From JBKEAJ01 sp047972135 (lineage in GTDB: Bacteria > Bacteroidota > Bacteroidia > Bacteroidales > Prolixibacteraceae): a stretch of 25,111 bases of DNA. A program made the position numbers and the translations under genes. Shown piece by piece: positions 1 through 6,644 of the stretch; within the stretch, counting starts at the first letter, position 1, and each line of letters starts with the position of its first letter. The DNA is taken from positions 1 to 25,111 of the forward strand of contig JBKEAJ010000087.1 in NCBI GenBank assembly GCA_047972135.1, written 5' to 3'. A model generated the notes under the pieces. The model was not told where the DNA came from. It worked only from the letters and a program-made list of their open reading frames with translations, and searched no databases.

Positions 1-144
1 ATTAAAATACATCACTTTATACCCTTGCGTACAAGCATGGTGTCCCAAGGCAGATGCAATAAAGCTTTTACCACATCCAGTAGCTCCTGTTATCAAGACG
101 GCCTCACCTTTTTTGATGTAATCGCCCGACACAAGAGTCGACAT
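1..144 (-). pseudogene. istB: IstB-like ATPase fragment (IS21 helper protein)
   Basis: Read on the minus strand, the frame starting near 144 gives a segment containing GDYIKKGEAVLITG followed by the Walker A motif GATGCGKS and then FIASALGHHACTQGYKVMYF, the characteristic start of the AAA+ domain of IS21 transposition helper proteins. The roughly 60-100 residues that normally precede this point are absent, because the frame runs straight into istA sequence at about 128-142. The 3' part continues beyond the left edge of the window. In intact elements IstB is the ATPase that selects target DNA and activates the IstA transposase. This copy is truncated at its 5' end and is best treated as a pseudogene fragment. 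Confidence 0.82.
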
Positions 145-259
145 AGGACAAAGGCTTGCCCGCAAAGTCCACAAAGAGCTTCTCGCCCGGCTTGTGAAGC
201 AGTGGCAACGAGGGTTTCTTTATCAGAAGATGCTGCGACATATGATGGCAGAACTGAGG
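133..259 (-). pseudogene. istA: IstA transposase fragment (IS21 family)
   Basis: On the minus strand this stretch encodes QFCHH, then LLHKPGEKLFVDFAGKPLSY and VD, which matches the beginning of the IstA catalytic (DDE) domain, where the first catalytic aspartate sits in the VDFAG segment. Nothing of the N-terminal DNA-binding half is seen upstream: at about 259 the homology stops and the terminal-repeat array begins. At about 133-142 it is fused out of frame to the istB ATPase domain. Two internal deletions would explain this arrangement. Only about 40 codons survive, so it cannot encode a working transposase. Confidence 0.75.
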
Positions 260-260
260 C

Positions 261-489
261 GGGTCAGTATCATTCGGAATCCGTTGATGATGCCCGCGAT
301 AGAGCGGGTAGCATCAACGGATTCCAGCTTTGCTGGAAAGACTAGACGGGTCAGCATGCTCCGTTTTTTTGAAGCGGCAAGCCGCTCGCCATCTTTTTCC
401 TAGAAAAAGGGGTTAGTATCTGCCATAATGGCACATTAAAAATCAATCCCGGATTTACTTATTTTAGGGGGTCAGTTTGCTCCGGAATA
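261..489. repeat. Array of four IS21-type terminal-repeat motifs with interleaved hairpins
   Basis: A motif close to GGGTCAGTATGCTCCGGAAT occurs four times in the same orientation, beginning at 261, 348, 410 and 469. Copies 1 and 4 are the best preserved; copies 2 and 3 are diverged. IS21-family ends typically carry several transposase-binding repeats of this kind. Between copies lie perfect short inverted repeats: 14-bp arms at 276-289 and 312-325 with an inner CCCGC/GCGGG stem; CCAGC/GCTGG at 324-336; AGCGGC/GCCGCT at 373-386; and CTTTTTC/GAAAAAG at 393-409. Whether the hairpins belong to the element or arose later is unknown. Confidence 0.65.
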
Positions 490-492
490 TCC

Positions 493-510
493 AGTCCAAA
501 AATCTGGACT
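493..510 (-). terminator. Short hairpin just downstream of pflA
   Basis: AGTCCA at 493-498 and TGGACT at 505-510 form a perfect 6-bp stem with a 6-nt loop, directly after the pflA stop codon. There is no good U-tract on the minus strand after the stem, so it may be a weak 3' end or an mRNA-stabilising hairpin rather than a true intrinsic terminator. Confidence 0.35.
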
Positions 511-511
511 A

Positions 512-1264
512 CTAATTTACCTTCACCTCCCTGAAATATGGAGTCAGCAGTTCCGCTGCTCGTTTTAGTTGTTCGGGTGTGTTTTCTTTTGCGTCTTTAA
601 GTTGATATTCTTCGCCAAGTGCTTCCCACTTGTGAATGCCGAGATGGTGGTAGGGTTGTATCTCTATTTTCTCTAAATATTTATAGTCTTTGAAAGTCTC
701 TCCGAGTTTCACAAGTTCTTGTTCGTCGTCGGTGATGTCGGGGATGAGTACATACCTTAGCCAAAAGGGCTTTTGGGTCTTTTCGCGCTGCTCCGTGAGT
801 TGTAAGACTCGTTCTAGTCGGTTGCCACCTGTCAGTTTGTTGTAGCCCTCTTCGTTGGTATGCTTAATGTCTATCATCACCAAATCGGTGTATTTGTCGA
901 GCAACTCCACTACATGGCTATTAAAAACAGAACCATTGGTATCGATGTTTGTGTGTATGTCCTTGTTTTTGAGTTCTCTAAAGAAAGAGATGAGAGCCTT
1001 TGCTTGTAGTAGTGGTTCTCCCCCCGATGCTGTTACTCCGCCGAGTTTGCCGAAATATGGCTTCATGCTGACGGCACGTTTCACTAATTCGTCTATGTTA
1101 GTTTGTTCTTTGCCCTGAATGCATGGAATGGTGTCAGGGTTGTGGCAGTACAGACATTTTAGATTGCAGCCTTGCAGGAATACCACCATCCTTATTCCCG
1201 GTCCGTCGTGTGTGCCGAAAGACTCTATGGAGTGTACATTTAGTGTGTCGATACCTGCTGACAT
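512..1264 (-). CDS. pflA: Pyruvate formate-lyase activating enzyme (radical SAM)
   Basis: A 250-residue glycyl-radical-enzyme activase of normal family length. It uses a [4Fe-4S] cluster and S-adenosylmethionine to abstract a hydrogen from the conserved glycine of pyruvate formate-lyase, switching on anaerobic cleavage of pyruvate plus CoA to acetyl-CoA and formate. The cluster-binding CxxxCxxC is C33-C37-C40 (GCNLKCLYCH). The preceding GTHDGPGIR segment (17-25) and the downstream GGVTASGGEPLLQ segment, which contributes to SAM binding, are typical of the family. It lies 84 bp downstream of pflB on the same strand, the usual arrangement, with a terminator-like hairpin between the two that could lower its expression. 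It is cytosolic and expected to work only without oxygen. Identification is secure. Confidence 0.96.
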   Translation of the reverse strand: MSAGIDTLNVHSIESFGTHDGPGIRMVVFLQGCNLKCLYCHNPDTIPCIQGKEQTNIDELVKRAVSMKPYFGKLGGVTASGGEPLLQAKALISFFRELKNKDIHTNIDTNGSVFNSHVVELLDKYTDLVMIDIKHTNEEGYNKLTGGNRLERVLQLTEQREKTQKPFWLRYVLIPDITDDEQELVKLGETFKDYKYLEKIEIQPYHHLGIHKWEALGEEYQLKDAKENTPEQLKRAAELLTPYFREVKVN

Positions 1265-1285
1265 AAAATATTTTTGCGTAAAGAT

Positions 1286-1322
1286 AATAAAAAAGACCTA
1301 CCCTATGAATAGGCAGGTCTTT
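1286..1322 (-). terminator. Intrinsic terminator or attenuator between pflB and pflA
   Basis: On the minus strand the sequence reads AAAGACCTGCCTAT, a short loop, then ATAGGGTAGGTC followed by TTTTTTATTA. This is a long stem with one mismatch or bulge and a U-rich tail, placed after the pflB stop (1349) and before the pflA start (1264). It should end most pflB transcripts and let a minority read through into pflA, matching the low activase-to-lyase ratio needed in the cell. Confidence 0.75.
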
Positions 1323-1348
1323 GATAAAAACTATTGAGCATTACTAAT

Positions 1349-3577
1349 TTACATACTTTCGTGGAAAGAGCGTGATAATACTTCTTGTTGCTGTTCGCGA
1401 GAAAGGCGAACGAAGTTTACCGCATAGCCCGACACTCTAATTGTCAACTGCGGATATTCTTCCGGATGTTCCATTGCATCTTGCAGCAGCTCACGGTTCA
1501 GTACGTTGACGTTGAGGTGTTGTGCATTCTTGATGAAATAACCGTCGAGTGCCGACACAAGATTGTTTATCCGTTCCTCCTCGTTTGCCCCTAGCGATTT
1601 AGGCACTATTGAAAAGGTGTTTGATATACCGTCTTGCGAATCTTCGTAGTTGATTTTTGCAACCGAGTTCAAGGACGCTATCGCTCCGTGTGTGTCGCGC
1701 CCGTGCATCGGATTTGCTCCAGGTGCAAATGGTACGCCTTTGTCCCTGCCGTCGGGAGTGGCTCCAGTTTTTTTACCGTAAACCACGTTAGAGGTGATGG
1801 TCAGCACCGATAGGGTAGGATTGGCATTTTTGTAAACCGGAAGTTTTGCCAATTCCTCGCTGAAATGGCTTACCAAGTCGCGAGCTATTAGGTCTACTCG
1901 GTCATCGTCGTTGCCATATTTTGGAAAATCACCTTCTATTTGAAAGTCCACAGTCAGACCGTCTTCGTTGCGAATAGGTTTAACTTTGGCATGTTTTATT
2001 GCTGAAAGTGAGTCGGCAACAATCGATAGTCCCGCAATACCATAGGCAATGTTAATGCGTGGGTTGGTGTCGATTAGTGCCATTTGCGCTTTTTCGTAGT
2101 AGTATTTGTCGTGCATGTAGTGGATGATATTCATCGATTCGTTATATACACGTGCAACTTCTTTCATTGCTATTTTGAAGTTGGCAATAACCTTGTCGTA
2201 GTCAAGATATTCCTCGTCGGCAAGTGGTGCTATGCCATCTACCATTTGGGTGCCTGTGTTCTCGCAACGCCCTTGATTGATTGCCAATAGCAATGTTTTT
2301 GCAAGATTGGTTCTTGCACCGAAAAACTGAATATGCTTACCCAACTCCTGAAAAGATACACAGCACGCAATGCCATAGTCATCGCTATCTCTATGCTGAC
2401 GCATTAAATCGTCGTTTTCGTACTGAATGGATGAAGTGTCGATTGACACTTTTGCACAGAAATCTTTAAAGCCCTGTGGCAGACTATTACTCCATAATAT
2501 GGTAATATTCGGTTCGGGCGAGGGTCCTAAGTTATATAAGGTGTGCAGGAATCGAAAAGAGGTCTTTGTTACCTTGCTGCGCCCGTCGGCAAGCATCCCG
2601 CCGATAGACTCCGTTACCCATGTAGGGTCGCCGGCAAAAATTTGCTCGTAAGCCTCCATGCGCAGATGTCGAACCATGCGCAACTTCATCACAAATTGGT
2701 CGATATATTCTTGAGCCTCAGACTCCGTAATAACTCCTGCCTCAAGGTCGCGCTGTATGTATATGTCGAGAAATGACGACACACTGCCTAAGGACATTGC
2801 CGCACCGTCTTGCTCTTTCACCGCCGCTAGATATGCCATATATGTCCACTGCACAGCTTCTCTGCCGTTTTCGGCAGGACGAGACAAATCAAGACCATAC
2901 CTTTTACCCATTTCTATCATCTCGTAGAGTGCCTTGATTTGCTCGGATACTTCTTCACGTAAGCGTATCGTCGCATCGCTCATTGGACCTTTTATGTTTT
3001 CAAGATCTTCTTTTTTTGATTCAATCAAACGATCAAGTCCGTATAGCGCAATACGTCTGTAATCGCCTATTATTCTACCTCGTGCATAGTTGTCAGGCAA
3101 GCCTGTCAAAAATCCTAATGAACGGAATTTACGTATCTCCGATGTGTAAGCATCAAATACCCCGTCGTTGTGGGTCTTTGTGTATTTGCCGAAGGCTTCT
3201 CTTACTATCTCCGAGGGTTGTAGTCCATGTTCCATTAGTGCTTTTTCTACTACCTTGTAGCCGCCGTAGGGCTTCATGGCTCTCTTGAGAAGAGAGTCAG
3301 TTTGGAGTCCGATTATAACCTCTGCGTCTTTGTCGATATAGCCCGCCTCGAAAGCGTTAATCGATGATACTACATTGGTGTCGGCTGCCAACAATCCATT
3401 GTTCTCTCTCTCTTTCCTTAGGGCTTCAAGACAAATCTTCCAAAGTTTCTTTGTCCTGTCCGTTGCTCCTTCAAGAAATAAATGGTCGCCGTTGTATGGC
3501 GTGATATTAAGCCTCACAAAATCACGCACGTTTATGCTTTCGTGCCAATCTCCTTGTTTGAATTCTTGTAACTTCAT
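1349..3577 (-). CDS. pflB: Formate C-acetyltransferase (pyruvate formate-lyase)
   Basis: A 742-residue glycyl radical enzyme, close to the roughly 760 residues of the classical enzyme. It converts pyruvate and CoA to acetyl-CoA and formate in anaerobic fermentation. The adjacent catalytic cysteines are C405-C406 (YGIACCVSFQ), and the radical-carrying glycine is G717 in the C-terminal RVSGYAVNFV motif. This combination of a CC pair with RVSGYAV separates true pyruvate formate-lyase from related diol dehydratases and choline lyases, which have a single cysteine. A Bacteroidota -7 element lies at 3612-3619. The activase pflA follows downstream beyond a hairpin. The start was chosen because it gives the usual N-terminus, about 35 bp below that promoter. 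Confidence 0.97.
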   Translation of the reverse strand: MKLQEFKQGDWHESINVRDFVRLNITPYNGDHLFLEGATDRTKKLWKICLEALRKERENNGLLAADTNVVSSINAFEAGYIDKDAEVIIGLQTDSLLKRAMKPYGGYKVVEKALMEHGLQPSEIVREAFGKYTKTHNDGVFDAYTSEIRKFRSLGFLTGLPDNYARGRIIGDYRRIALYGLDRLIESKKEDLENIKGPMSDATIRLREEVSEQIKALYEMIEMGKRYGLDLSRPAENGREAVQWTYMAYLAAVKEQDGAAMSLGSVSSFLDIYIQRDLEAGVITESEAQEYIDQFVMKLRMVRHLRMEAYEQIFAGDPTWVTESIGGMLADGRSKVTKTSFRFLHTLYNLGPSPEPNITILWSNSLPQGFKDFCAKVSIDTSSIQYENDDLMRQHRDSDDYGIACCVSFQELGKHIQFFGARTNLAKTLLLAINQGRCENTGTQMVDGIAPLADEEYLDYDKVIANFKIAMKEVARVYNESMNIIHYMHDKYYYEKAQMALIDTNPRINIAYGIAGLSIVADSLSAIKHAKVKPIRNEDGLTVDFQIEGDFPKYGNDDDRVDLIARDLVSHFSEELAKLPVYKNANPTLSVLTITSNVVYGKKTGATPDGRDKGVPFAPGANPMHGRDTHGAIASLNSVAKINYEDSQDGISNTFSIVPKSLGANEEERINNLVSALDGYFIKNAQHLNVNVLNRELLQDAMEHPEEYPQLTIRVSGYAVNFVRLSREQQQEVLSRSFHESM

Positions 3578-3611
3578 AATATAATGTTTATTTTTTTGTC
3601 TTAACTCCGAA

Positions 3612-3619
3612 CAAAGATA
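3612..3619 (-). promoter_or_regulatory. -7 promoter element of pflB
   Basis: TATCTTTG on the minus strand fits the Bacteroidota primary sigma consensus TAnnTTTG and lies 34 bp upstream of the pflB start codon. No clean -33 TTG was seen at the usual spacing. Confidence 0.55.
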
Positions 3620-3791
3620 CTGAATTTTAGCCTTATTTGCTAATACCTAAATGTAATGAAATTGATGTGTTTCTATTGACGTGTTTTGCAATGTGCTAAT
3701 TATCAAAAATATACTGCGTGATGTTAGAGGATGTAAATGTCCTTATATAATTATTCGATGAGAAATATTGGAGCCGTTTGGGTTTGGCTGT

Positions 3792-3960
3792 CGTCATTGC
3801 GAGCGCAGCGTGGCAATCGGTTCTTTGTTGCATGAGATTGCTTCGTCGCAAGCTCCTCGCAATGACGGCGGTGGTCGGTTGTCAGTTGAGCCATCATCTA
3901 ATTATCATCGGCTGTTTGCTTATAGCCTAAAGCGTACGGCATATTGCCTATTGCTTGTAT
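3792..3960 (+). repeat. Composite dispersed repeat, copy 1 (CGTCATTGCGAG family plus adjoining block)
   Basis: The first block (3792-3867) is bounded by a perfect 12-bp inverted repeat, CGTCATTGCGAG at 3792-3803 and its complement at 3856-3867. This is a widespread type of intergenic palindromic repeat in several bacterial phyla. The second block (3910-3960) begins GGCTGTTTGCTTATAGC and contains TACGGCATATTGC and TTGTAT. Both blocks recur, in the same relative order but inverted, at 18439-18569. The repeat ends only a few bases from the fabH stop codon. Together with the pflB promoter it accounts for the gene-free stretch 3578-3965; nothing else was recognised there. Confidence 0.85.
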
Positions 3961-3965
3961 TTATA

Positions 3966-4964
3966 TCAATACCCCCATTTCAGCAAAACCGAACCCCATG
4001 AAAATCCTGCACCAAAGGCTGTTAGCAGTAATAAGTCGCCTTTCTTACATTGCTGCTCCAATTCCCAAAGACAAAGTGGAATAGTACCGGCAGTAGTGTT
4101 GCCGTATTTTTCAATATTCACCTTTACCTTGCTCATCGGCATATGAAGCTCCTTTGCCACTGCGTCTATTATCCGTATGTTTGCCTGATGTGGTACGAAA
4201 TAGTCAATGTCGTCAATCGTAAGATTGTTCTGCTCCATCAATTCTTTGGATATACTGCTCATGCTTTTCACGGCAGCTTTAAAAATAGGTTGTCCTTCTT
4301 GTTTTAGATAATGCTCGCCTGCCAAAAGACTTTCGGGACTCAGTTTATTTAATGAACCGCCTGCTTTAATCAACAAGTGCTCAAGACCTTCTCCTTCACT
4401 CTTAAATGCGAAATCCTTTATTCCTACATTCTCGTATGTCGGTTCTAGCAGTGCAGCGCCGGCTCCGTCGCCAAATATTATTACTGTGTTCCTGTCTTTG
4501 GGGTTGATTATAGAACTCATCTTGTCTGCCCCAACAACGATAACTTTCTTATATTTACCCGTTTGTATGTAGCCGTGTCCGACCGACAAGGCGTGGATAA
4601 ATCCACTACAAGCAGAGTTGATGTCAAAGCCCCAAGCATTCACCGCTCCAAGTTTCTCGCAAACAATATTGGCAGTAGCAGGTAGCTTGTAGTCGGGTGT
4701 AACGGTGGCTACTATCATGCAGTCTATTTCGTCGGCTCTTAGATTTTTCTTTTCAAGAATTTCGTTGACAGCTTCCACAATCATGTCGGATGTGGCTAGA
4801 TCTTCTTCAATCTGTATTCTGCGCTCTTTTATGCCTGTCCTTACCAAAATCCACTCGTCGCTCGTGTCTACAAGTTTTTCAAGTTCTTTATTCGTAAAGA
4901 TGTGAGGTGGTAGGTATGCGCCCACCGATGTAATAGACGTATTTATATTGTTGTTACTTGTCAT
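3966..4964 (-). CDS. fabH: 3-oxoacyl-[ACP] synthase III (KAS III)
   Basis: A 332-residue thiolase-fold condensing enzyme. It starts fatty-acid synthesis by joining an acyl-CoA primer to malonyl-ACP in the cytosol. The catalytic triad is visible: C119 in DINSACSGF, H259 in PHQANIRI and N289 in YGNTTAGT. The N-terminal segment with GAYLPP and SDEWILVRTGIKERR is also typical of FabH. It stands alone here, not next to plsX, rpmF or other fab genes, so it could be a secondary FabH paralogue. A TAnnTTTG promoter lies at 5082-5089. The coding sequence ends right beside a dispersed repeat, and no intrinsic terminator was found after it. Confidence 0.94.
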   Translation of the reverse strand: MTSNNNINTSITSVGAYLPPHIFTNKELEKLVDTSDEWILVRTGIKERRIQIEEDLATSDMIVEAVNEILEKKNLRADEIDCMIVATVTPDYKLPATANIVCEKLGAVNAWGFDINSACSGFIHALSVGHGYIQTGKYKKVIVVGADKMSSIINPKDRNTVIIFGDGAGAALLEPTYENVGIKDFAFKSEGEGLEHLLIKAGGSLNKLSPESLLAGEHYLKQEGQPIFKAAVKSMSSISKELMEQNNLTIDDIDYFVPHQANIRIIDAVAKELHMPMSKVKVNIEKYGNTTAGTIPLCLWELEQQCKKGDLLLLTAFGAGFSWGSVLLKWGY

Positions 4965-5081
4965 AAAACTCTCTTTAGTTTTTTTCTATTGCTCTTTCCA
5001 AATTTTCCAAAAGCTTAGCAGGTCTAATTTTATCGTTTTTTGTAATGTTGGATACAAAAATGCTTCATACTTTTGCTGCCG

Positions 5082-5089
5082 CAAAGTTA
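5082..5089 (-). promoter_or_regulatory. Promoter of fabH
   Basis: TAACTTTG on the minus strand matches TAnnTTTG, with a TTG about 20 nt upstream as the -33 element. It lies 117 bp before the fabH start, leaving a long leader. The intervening T-run (minus strand, about 5091-5100) follows a weak CACC/GGTG hairpin after the abiEii stop, which might act as a poor terminator for the upstream unit. Confidence 0.55.
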
Positions 5090-5124
5090 TATAAAAAAAA
5101 ATCCACCCTCAAATGGTGTCAACA

Positions 5125-5913
5125 TCATGCATGCAGAGAGTCGATGAAATCTCTGAATAGTAGTATCTTACTGCTTGCTGATTTGTCGAAGAGAAGATGC
5201 TCAAAGTCCTTTCGCTTCTTCCTAAGATCTGTTTTATTGAGGAGTTCCGAAATAGCTATTTTCAATTCGGCAAGATTATTTATGCCGCTTCTTTCGGATA
5301 GAAAATCGTAATCCGGTTGTGTGATAGAAAGCAAAAACATAGCATCGTAGAAATCCCGTCCTTTAGCTCTTGATAATAAGGCTGCAATTTTCATGCTGCA
5401 AAGAATACTGTCTGAGGGGACTGGAAAAGGGAAGAAAAAACCGCAGCCTTTGATATTGACACTCTTTGGCGTGTAGTCAATTCCTTGATCTTGACCTTCT
5501 ATCTTTATAAGAAATCGCTGTTCTTTATGCCCACTTATGCCAAGATTAAAAAGTAGTTCAGGAAAATATAAATTACTCCTAAATGCTGTGAGTCTTGTAT
5601 TTTTGATACCTTTGGCTTCAACTTCAAGCCCGGATCTCTCAAGAAACCTTTTTATAGCGTCTGTCATAGTAATAAAATCTTCTGCAGAGACTTGTTTACA
5701 ATCAAAATCAATGTCTTCCGAGAAACGATTGAGTCTTTTTATTAAACGGAGATTAGTGTCTCCGATGAAAGATAGTTTATGAATATGTGGAGTGCCGGAA
5801 AGGAAGTCTAATATCATCAATTGCAGATATTCTTTTAGAATATATTTATCAAACGATGAATTGTCCCGAAGATGTGTCGGGAAATGACTCTTTATTTGTT
5901 CAAGTTCAAGCAT
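5125..5913 (-). CDS. abiEii: AbiEii-type nucleotidyltransferase toxin
   Basis: A 262-residue protein of the AbiEii / DUF1814 family, the toxin half of type IV-like AbiE toxin-antitoxin systems that give phage abortive infection. The family's MNT-like nucleotidyltransferase core is seen as FIGDTNLRL (49-57) followed by RFSEDIDFD (63-71). D67 and D69 are the expected metal-binding DxD pair. The glycine-rich motif is GD rather than the usual GG or GS, with D52 in the second position, which might weaken nucleotide binding. The gene overlaps the 3' end of the antitoxin gene by 22 bp, so the two are translationally coupled. The pair sits between housekeeping genes eno and fabH, as expected of a horizontally acquired cassette. 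Confidence 0.85.
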   Translation of the reverse strand: MLELEQIKSHFPTHLRDNSSFDKYILKEYLQLMILDFLSGTPHIHKLSFIGDTNLRLIKRLNRFSEDIDFDCKQVSAEDFITMTDAIKRFLERSGLEVEAKGIKNTRLTAFRSNLYFPELLFNLGISGHKEQRFLIKIEGQDQGIDYTPKSVNIKGCGFFFPFPVPSDSILCSMKIAALLSRAKGRDFYDAMFLLSITQPDYDFLSERSGINNLAELKIAISELLNKTDLRKKRKDFEHLLFDKSASSKILLFRDFIDSLHA

Positions 5914-6527
5914 AGGTCATATATTTTAATTAATAGTTTTAATCTTTTGTCAAGAGACTTGCTGTTAAAACGATAGGCATATTCTTTTAGTTTTTCCATG
6001 TTTAGCTCAGACTGCAAGAATTCCTCGTCTAAGCGCAACTCCTGAATTCCTTGTTCATCATCGTAAAATGAATATAAATAGAGTAGATCTAAAAGGGCTT
6101 TTTCTGGTTCGGCAATTTTTATATGATGCTTGTTGGATATCGCTTTAGTACTATATCCAAATATCAACTTCGATTTCACACTTTTATATGAAAAATCACC
6201 TAATGAATTTGTAAAGGTGGAAGTTTTCAGAGAACTTACACTTGTTATCTGAACGATGCTTTCGGGTATTATGCCGTAAAATGACAAAGCCGAATGAAGA
6301 CTTATGTATGACGGTTTGTATATTTGATTTGCAAAGAAAAACAGATAGTCAGCTTTAGTCCTATATTCTGAAAATGTGTAGAATCCTTGCTTTAATGGAA
6401 GGATATATCCTTTCTTCTGCCAACGTGTGATATTGTTCCTGTCAAAATCCGGTAGTAGTGCTAATGCCTGATTTATATTGAAACATGCAAAATCAAATAA
6501 CTTGTCCTTAAACTCTATGAAATTCAT
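5892..6527 (-). CDS. abiEi: AbiEi-type antitoxin (winged-helix transcriptional repressor)
   Basis: A 211-residue protein, taking the ATG at 6527. Longer in-frame starts would place the start codon upstream of the promoter. The N-terminal part (about 1-60), with the RWQKKGYILPLKQGFYTFSE segment, is the winged helix-turn-helix typical of AbiEi antitoxins. The following region (YISLHSALSFYG, AEPEKALLDLLYL) is the shared antitoxin C-terminal domain. AbiEi proteins neutralise their partner without stable binding and repress their own promoter through inverted repeats. Exactly such a pair of 10-bp arms flanks the promoter here. It overlaps the downstream toxin gene by 22 bp. Confidence 0.85.
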   Translation of the reverse strand: MNFIEFKDKLFDFACFNINQALALLPDFDRNNITRWQKKGYILPLKQGFYTFSEYRTKADYLFFFANQIYKPSYISLHSALSFYGIIPESIVQITSVSSLKTSTFTNSLGDFSYKSVKSKLIFGYSTKAISNKHHIKIAEPEKALLDLLYLYSFYDDEQGIQELRLDEEFLQSELNMEKLKEYAYRFNSKSLDKRLKLLIKIYDLCLNLNK

Positions 6528-6530
6528 ATC

Positions 6531-6570
6531 TATTTCTATATTTCTGCAAATATAGCGAATTATAGAAATA
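6531..6570 (-). promoter_or_regulatory. Promoter and presumptive AbiEi operator
   Basis: TATTTCTATA (6531-6540) and its exact reverse complement TATAGAAATA (6561-6570) form a perfect 10-bp inverted repeat separated by 20 bp. Inside the spacer, on the minus strand, lies TATATTTG (6547-6554), a match to the -7 consensus TAnnTTTG, so a repressor bound to both arms would enclose the promoter. Negative autoregulation through inverted repeats is known for AbiEi; assignment to this site is inferred from position. Confidence 0.7.
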
Positions 6571-6585
6571 AAATAGGATGTTTGT

Positions 6586-6621
6586 AAAAAAAATCCTGCC
6601 CTCAATTATGAGAGCAGGATT
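6586..6621 (-). terminator. Intrinsic terminator of eno
   Basis: On the minus strand AATCCTGCTCTCA pairs with TGAGGGCAGGATT (one mismatch) around a short loop and is followed by eight T residues (6586-6593). It begins 23 bp after the eno stop and insulates eno from the abiE unit. Confidence 0.9.
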
Positions 6622-6644
6622 AATATCATCTAAGCAATTTGCTC

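Larger units (their letters stand above)
1..490 (-). mobile_element. Degenerate IS21-family insertion sequence, right-hand part
   Basis: This segment holds an istA fragment, an istB fragment and a cluster of terminal-repeat-like motifs, all consistent with the minus-strand order istA-istB of the IS21 family. The istA N-terminal half and the istA-istB junction are missing, so the element must be defective unless complemented. The right limit is placed at the last copy of the repeated motif (469-489), just before the pflA 3' hairpin. The left end lies outside the window, so no target duplication could be checked. The family assignment is firm from the IstB P-loop and the IstA DDE-domain segment; the exact boundary is an inference. 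Confidence 0.8.

Noticed and set aside
25..403. Two overlapping plus-strand open frames at the left end
   Set aside because: They are antisense to the istA/istB fragments and run through the terminal-repeat array; no protein family is recognisable.
3768..4001. Open frame on the plus strand through the CGTCATTGCGAG repeat
   Set aside because: The HCERSVAI and SSQAPRNDG wording is the usual spurious translation of this palindromic repeat; it overlaps the fabH end and has no ribosome-binding or promoter signal.
6528..6605. Upstream in-frame start for AbiEi
   Set aside because: The added residues would be encoded across the promoter, the operator and the eno terminator; the ATG at 6527 gives the normal family N-terminus.
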